A stretch of DNA of 56,902 bases from NCBI GenBank assembly GCA_025766275.1, contig JAFKAC010000223.1, forward strand, positions 1-56,902. Reading direction: 5' to 3'. Both the position numbers and the translations under genes were made by a program. The notes beneath the pieces are model-generated. The model made no database searches. It saw only the letters and a list, made by a program, of their open reading frames with translations, and was not told where the DNA came from. Each line of letters opens with the position of its first letter. Position 1 is the first letter of the stretch. Origin of the DNA: Lactarius indigo. Lineage: Eukaryota > Basidiomycota > Agaricomycetes > Russulales > Russulaceae. This document shows positions 47,201-56,902 of this stretch, one piece after another.

Positions 47201-50200
47201 GCAACATCCGTGCGACCTCGTCAAGCCGCTTATCTTGACCAAATCGAATCCGAGTGAAATCGTCGATATTCAACTCCACACCCGAGCCCGCATTGACTTC
47301 ACCAGTAGCTGCAGAAGCCGCCTGGTGGACAAGCGAGCGTATTGCCGGCCGCTTGCGATTGCCCTGAAAAAAAAAAAGCACCTGAATTTGGGATTGCATG
47401 CTGGCCCAAGTCACTCACAAGAAATTCTTTGACGGGCCGATAGCCGGTCGCGTTCAAGTCACCGAGATTAGCGCCCGCACCTTCTGCCAAGTCATTACGG
47501 CCGATGAACTCGTATGCAGTGGCAGGCCAGTCTTGGCCTGGCGCTAGCTGACATGACCTTGCGGCCTCTCGAAGCGGAGCTGCGAGTCCAAGTGGCAGGA
47601 GGTTGAAGAACGCAAGGCCAATCTGGTGGTTGACCATCAAGTGCATAGCATTCTCCGCCCGCTTTCGACTATCTTCTACCGTCTTGTCTGCGAGACATCG
47701 ATAAATCAGCGTAAGTTGGCGTAGATAGGCGAGTGGTTCCAGTCTCCCATATGCGTAGCTAGGGGAAAGCTTGAACTGTGATGCAAGCTTGCGGATATCA
47801 TACCAGGGAAGTTTCCAGTCCGGGTTATTTATCCTTCCGTAAAACATGGCTGTCATGTCCGGAGGCCAGACGGGTAGGCGATCATCGACGAATGACGAAC
47901 CTACGAGTATGTTAAGTAAGAACGTTCGTCTGATGGAGTTGCGGGACACAGACGATACACCCAGCCTGCAGTCACATCTGGGCAGAAGCGCTTCCAGTAG
48001 TCTGTCCATTCCGGACGGATGACACCCGCGATAAGGCATATCAATTCTGCAAGGCGATGAACATCGTCGTGCCGATGGACCATCAAACGGAGGTCTTCGC
48101 CTAGCATGTGCAGCGCGTTGAGGACTGGAGCGAGGAGAGCATGCGGTCGCTTGGGGGTAGACGGGGGATTAGGAGGGGAGCGCGGTGGCAGCCGTAAGCC
48201 TGAGAGCATGAGGTCGTCCTCAAGGCGGGTGTAGGAAGCGGAACATGAGAGCCTCTCCCACGAGTTGTTTCCGGCTGAGCTTTTTTGATAGGGTTCGACC
48301 TGGAGTATTGTGGTTAAAGCGCTCTTGAAACTCTCAAACTCGACTTCGGGGTCACAACTGAGTCGACGAGACCTCCATGCGTCCGTGAAGGTAAGGTGTA
48401 AACCAAAGTACCAGTCCGCGGGGAGAGTAAGTGCAAGTACTTCCAGGCATTGCCTCGTGAGCAGATCCTTGGGGGTAAAATCGATCGAAACTCGAGATAT
48501 ACTACCATCAATTAGCTCGACGGTGACAACAGAACGGATTGGGTCTCTGAGAACTACCACCCTGTTAATTGGCACGGGAGCACTCGTGCAGTCCACCTCC
48601 ATCGCTCCTACAGACGGCGAGGTGGGGAGCTCCAGGAAGAGGTGTGGGACGATACCGGTTATGCCCACTGTGGATGCGTTATACTCTCGCAACCCATGTG
48701 TCAGTACGGTCAACGCGCCATTGGGTTCAGCGACGAGAAGATCATCTACGTTGGATCTCATTATGCGCATCGGCGCTACCGACACCGCAGGGCGTTCGGC
48801 GACTCGTGTCACTCGCAGGGTTGTATCTGAATCTTTAGCTACGGAAAGGATCGTTATGGTTTCCGATGCTGGACGGCAGATACCAAGAAGGACACGGTCG
48901 ACCTGACCATCGAAACGTTGATCGAAAATTGAGATGCTTATTTTTGACCAATCCCTTGAGCTACGCAATTCAGCAGTGAGCAAGAAAGGGCGGCAATGTC
49001 GGGTTCACTCACTCGTTCTCCGTCAAGTCCATGGTGTACAATCTCGTGATCCAGTGGGTAGAGCGCATACGGGTATAGTCTGTTGGGCCCATGGCGACAT
49101 CGGCTTCCGTCCTGGTTCTGCCACCTAGAACCATGCGGTTTATGTCAACGCCCAGTCTATCTCGCTCACGGGGAGGTCGTTGTTCATCCAGAAGCGGCAG
49201 TTGAGTCCTCGATGCCCCTGCGAGAACTGTTGGAGTTGAAAGTGAGGTCATGCTGGATAATGAAGGGACGGAGGGGCGGTGGGGTGTATATGGGCCGGGA
49301 AAGGACCCCAAAGGGTGGTTTTCTGGAGGAGGTTGTGGCCGCCATCCGAACTCTTTATTGTTAGCAACCGTCTGCCGTTGATTGTCTGGGGCACCAGCGG
49401 CCATGGAGGCGCGCTTTTTGCGAAATCGAGAATGGGCCTGAGAAAACGGGATGTCCCCAAGCTTCACGTAGGCATACCTCCAGACAGTTAGCTGGCGGCG
49501 CTCAGGGTGGATGGTGACGAGTAAATCGCTGTCTTCTCCGTGACCTTGACAGGAAACCCAAATAATAACTTCGCCGGCTGAAAGAGGCTCGGAAATATGA
49601 TCTGAGTCGTAGTCGTCGTCATGGACCAAGGTGAGAGGTACGGAATGAAATCCACCAACGATGTTGGCCGCGTGATCAACGACGGTAGCTTCAGCTAGTG
49701 GACTTATGAGAGAGAAGACAGTGGGGAGGGTTTCGTCGCCAGTCAATTCAGCTTCTTGGACTTCTGTCGGCTCCAAAACTCGTTGGATAATCACTCCGTG
49801 TGGATACAGAGGCCATGCTTTGCGCACTATGAAGGGTAGGGAAAATGTGTACTCGATACCATTGCTGAGGTATATCCATCCTACGCTGCGAAGGAAGACG
49901 AAGATAGCACGCACTTGCGACTCTGGTTCAACCTCACGCCTACGCTCTTGCTCCGCCTGATCAAATGGTCCAAAAGTGGTTCGAGTGCGACTGTCGCGTT
50001 CACGTTCACGAAAGTACCCAGAGTGGGCATCATTTGTGTAGTGACCTGAGGACCGCGACGCAATAACAGCTCCAGGCTGTTGGATCCAGCCTGCGCAAGC
50101 CCACTGGACAGGTTGTCCCTCGTGGGTGAACGACCATTGCTTCTGGACAACACCTCCCGTACACAGTACAACCCGTTTCTCGTCCCAAAGCAGTTCCTCT

Positions 50201-50367
50201 GCCCCGCTCTCCGGCTCAATGTCCGAAGAGATGTGGTAGAACGTGGAGTGTTGCAAATTGGGGTCTAGATTTGATCCACGGAGAGCAGAGCGAATAGAAC
50301 GCAAAAGGACAGACTCCTCGTTACGATTTTCGGCATTGAACCGCGATCTGAGGTAACGGGAGCTCAT
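44281..50367 (-). CDS. APC1: Anaphase-promoting complex subunit 1 (APC1/Cut4/BimE)
   Basis: Largest scaffold subunit of the APC/C ubiquitin ligase that triggers anaphase and mitotic exit. Six exons: 50367-49013, 48960-47954, 47900-47419, 47363-47152, 47096-45823, 45767-44281; 1938 aa, the normal size. The N-terminal half is the beta-propeller region (GAEELLWDEKRVVLCTGG) followed by a helical part with DDRLPVWPPDMTAM. PC repeats of the Rpn1/Rpn2 type lie near 1130-1500 (GLTGHLREML, TSIGILLGLSAANVG, AAGLVGLGLLYMGS, MATHMSLGLLFLGGG), and a C-terminal beta-rich part follows. Intron 2 has a weak donor (C|GTCTGT), but no better choice keeps frame. It is about 5.8 kb of coding sequence with no break. 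Its 3' end faces DAHP synthase at 204 bases. Confidence 0.93.
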
Positions 50368-50667
50368 GTTACCTGCAGATTCCTGGACAGCTGCAATTCA
50401 GTCTTCAGACCAAAATTTGTATCTGGAGGTAAGGCCGCGCCGACGAACTGCCAGTGGTCACAGTCACGGGACAAAAGTCACGTCACGATCATCCGACGGG
50501 ACTCGGACCATTGACTCGGACTCGGAGCAGGGAAGCTCCCACCTATATTAACACAGTGATCCCAGGATTTAATCTCAGCGCAAGGCTAACTGACTTCCCA
50601 GAAATGGATCTGACAATAACCTTGCCATCACAGTGGCCTCTCTCACAACTTCATCGTCACTCCATTC
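50368..50667. promoter_or_regulatory. Divergent promoter, APC1 / OYE1
   Basis: 300 bases between divergent starts. It contains GTCACGTCAC near 50475 (TGACGTG on the other strand, a bZIP-type core), TTGACTCGGACTCGG near 50510, and CTATATTAAC near 50543, which could be the OYE1 TATA box. No other function seen. Confidence 0.45.
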
Positions 50668-51945
<1,278 letters not shown>

Positions 51946-52656
51946 TACGAGGGTGGCTGTGACACAGTGAGTTAGACGACATAGAAGTAGGGCATCGCAC
52001 TGTACTGTGGACGTGATGCACGAGTCAATGTGGGCAGGCTGTGAAATATCATGGTCTGGGAGTGATGTCCCCTTGTCTTTCTGTACACAAATCCTACGTG
52101 CTGTGTCGTTTAATGGTTTTAGAGCAATTTTAATGGTCATAGTTTAGTAGCTGACACAAAACTATGTTGGCCACGCCCCCTGAGCTTGACAATTTTGGAT
52201 GAAAACCGTCTTATCATGTTCCGAAAACTGCAATTTCGAGACTAGAAAATGATTGATATCTACCTTGACGAAACACAGACAGGTAACACGAGCAACTTCA
52301 GGAACTGCATGATATCAGATAGCATTCACTTCGATCTGGAGGGCACTCAAATACAGTACTTATGCCACTGATGTCGGTTCCCTTCTCGGCTACTCTGTAT
52401 ACATGATCTCCAATCTCAGAGTGCAAATCACGGCGGCCTTATTTGTTTTTTTGACCTCATCATGGACGTATATTACCGCCTTCTTTCCCACAACTACAGA
52501 TCCTAATACACATACAAGTATTTTTGGTAGGAAGAAAGGACATCGAGAAAGTGGTGATCGGCTGTCATCTTCGAAATTTGCACGCAACGAGACCTTTTCA
52601 TCGGCCCGGGAACGATAGTTTGGTGTCCAGGTCACCGTATCACAACCATCTTCGCA
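51946..52656. other. Convergent intergenic, OYE1 / OYE2
   Basis: About 710 bases between facing 3' ends. No gene seen; a 71-residue frame near 52403-52618 is probably chance. Confidence 0.45.
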
Positions 52657-56312
<3,656 letters not shown>

Positions 56313-56460
56313 TTCGTGTGATACGGTGACTTAGAAGTAGGCCAATAGATTGTACTATCGTATAGTAGTCTGGGGGTGATCAAATCTCAACCGAAAATTG
56401 TATTTGTCAGACGTGTTACGTAGTCTCAAGCAAAGCTCCCCGAAGAACGACGCCTTGGTA

Positions 56461-56902
56461 ATGGACCGTGATGACGCACAACCCGATTTCTTTCGTTCAT
56501 TAGACAGTGACATCGATCCTGTTTTTTGGATCAATAACTTACTCCAAAATGGTGCCCGTGAACCTTCGGATCTCAGTTCTCTCGAAAAACACCTGAACAA
56601 CATCATTCCCGCTCTCGAGGTCGCGTCAGAAGACCTCTCGCTTCATATCGAGCGCCTCATAGAAGAAATATCCCGTTCTGCCTCGCGTCTACCCTATGAC
56701 CTCCACTTCATGCGCGATGGCGCCCTCTCGGTCCAAGTTGCCCTCAACAGCCTCACCAATCGCTCGACCTCCTTCTCCCCGCAGTCATCGGCCACCCTTG
56801 ACAGGCTCCATTCGCTTGATATCGTCAAGAGACACATGGAATCAGCCCGTGACGTTCTCCGTGAGGCGGAGTCTTGGAGCACACTCGAATCTGAGGTATC
56901 CT
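56461..56902 (+). CDS. COG7: Conserved oligomeric Golgi complex subunit 7 (COG7), 5' part
   Basis: COG tethers vesicles in retrograde Golgi transport; COG7 belongs to lobe B. Only the first exon is in the window (56461 to about 56895), ending ESE before a GTATCC donor, so the gene runs off the right edge. Readable residues start MDRDDAQPDFFRSLDSD and continue through DPVFWINNLLQ, LPYDLHFMRDGALSVQ and VLREAESWSTLESE, the coiled-coil N-terminus typical of fungal COG7. No break in the visible 145 codons. Confidence 0.85.
   Translation, partial: MDRDDAQPDFFRSLDSDIDPVFWINNLLQNGAREPSDLSSLEKHLNNIIPALEVASEDLSLHIERLIEEISRSASRLPYDLHFMRDGALSVQVALNSLTNRSTSFSPQSSATLDRLHSLDIVKRHMESARDVLREAESWSTLESEVS

Noticed and set aside
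44323..48906. Plus-strand frames of up to 198 residues inside APC1.
   Set aside because: They lie within conserved APC1 exons on the opposite strand and match no family.

Overview
The window is nuclear DNA of a basidiomycete fungus, most likely an Agaricomycete. Genes are dense and cut by many introns of about 48-70 nt with GT-AG ends and CTNA-type branch sites. The content also fits: a NACHT-ankyrin NLR-like protein, four DUF6533 membrane-protein genes, and single-copy basidiomycete forms of APC1, COG7, PIH1, PPCDC and CCT. All exon structures were read by eye from the sequence and checked by codon phase; none is backed by transcripts.

Left block (1-14 kb), mostly housekeeping: choline-phosphate cytidylyltransferase (+), a NACHT-ankyrin gene with a one-base frameshift (+), a histone-fold (bromodomain-associated) transcription protein (+), eIF5A (-), a two-LIM-domain protein (+, with an 8-nt microexon) and phosphopantothenoylcysteine decarboxylase (-).

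Middle block (14.6-41 kb), an accessory island with little core coding: one DUF6533 seven-helix gene on + (A) and three on - (B, C, D). All four keep phase through about 15 exons that include a 5-nt microexon, and most share promoter and 3' flanking modules. Between A and B lie a cytochrome P450 gene, two P450 fragments, an inverted duplication pairing the P450 3' end with an unrecognised gene, a 193-bp MITE with TA target duplication, and several kb in which I see no gene.

Right block (41-57 kb): PIH1-type R2TP protein (-) divergent from DAHP synthase (+, with a 4-nt microexon and two Gcn4/Cpc1-like sites in the shared promoter), APC1 (-, 1938 aa), three old-yellow-enzyme paralogues (one intact, two with indels) and the first exon of COG7 running off the end.

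The core genes hold more than 12 kb of coding sequence without a frameshift. The indels in the NLR, OYE2 and OYE3 are therefore more likely real decay than general sequence error. The genes do not form one pathway. The strongest themes are recent duplication and decay of lineage-specific genes inside conserved surroundings, and unusually many very small exons.
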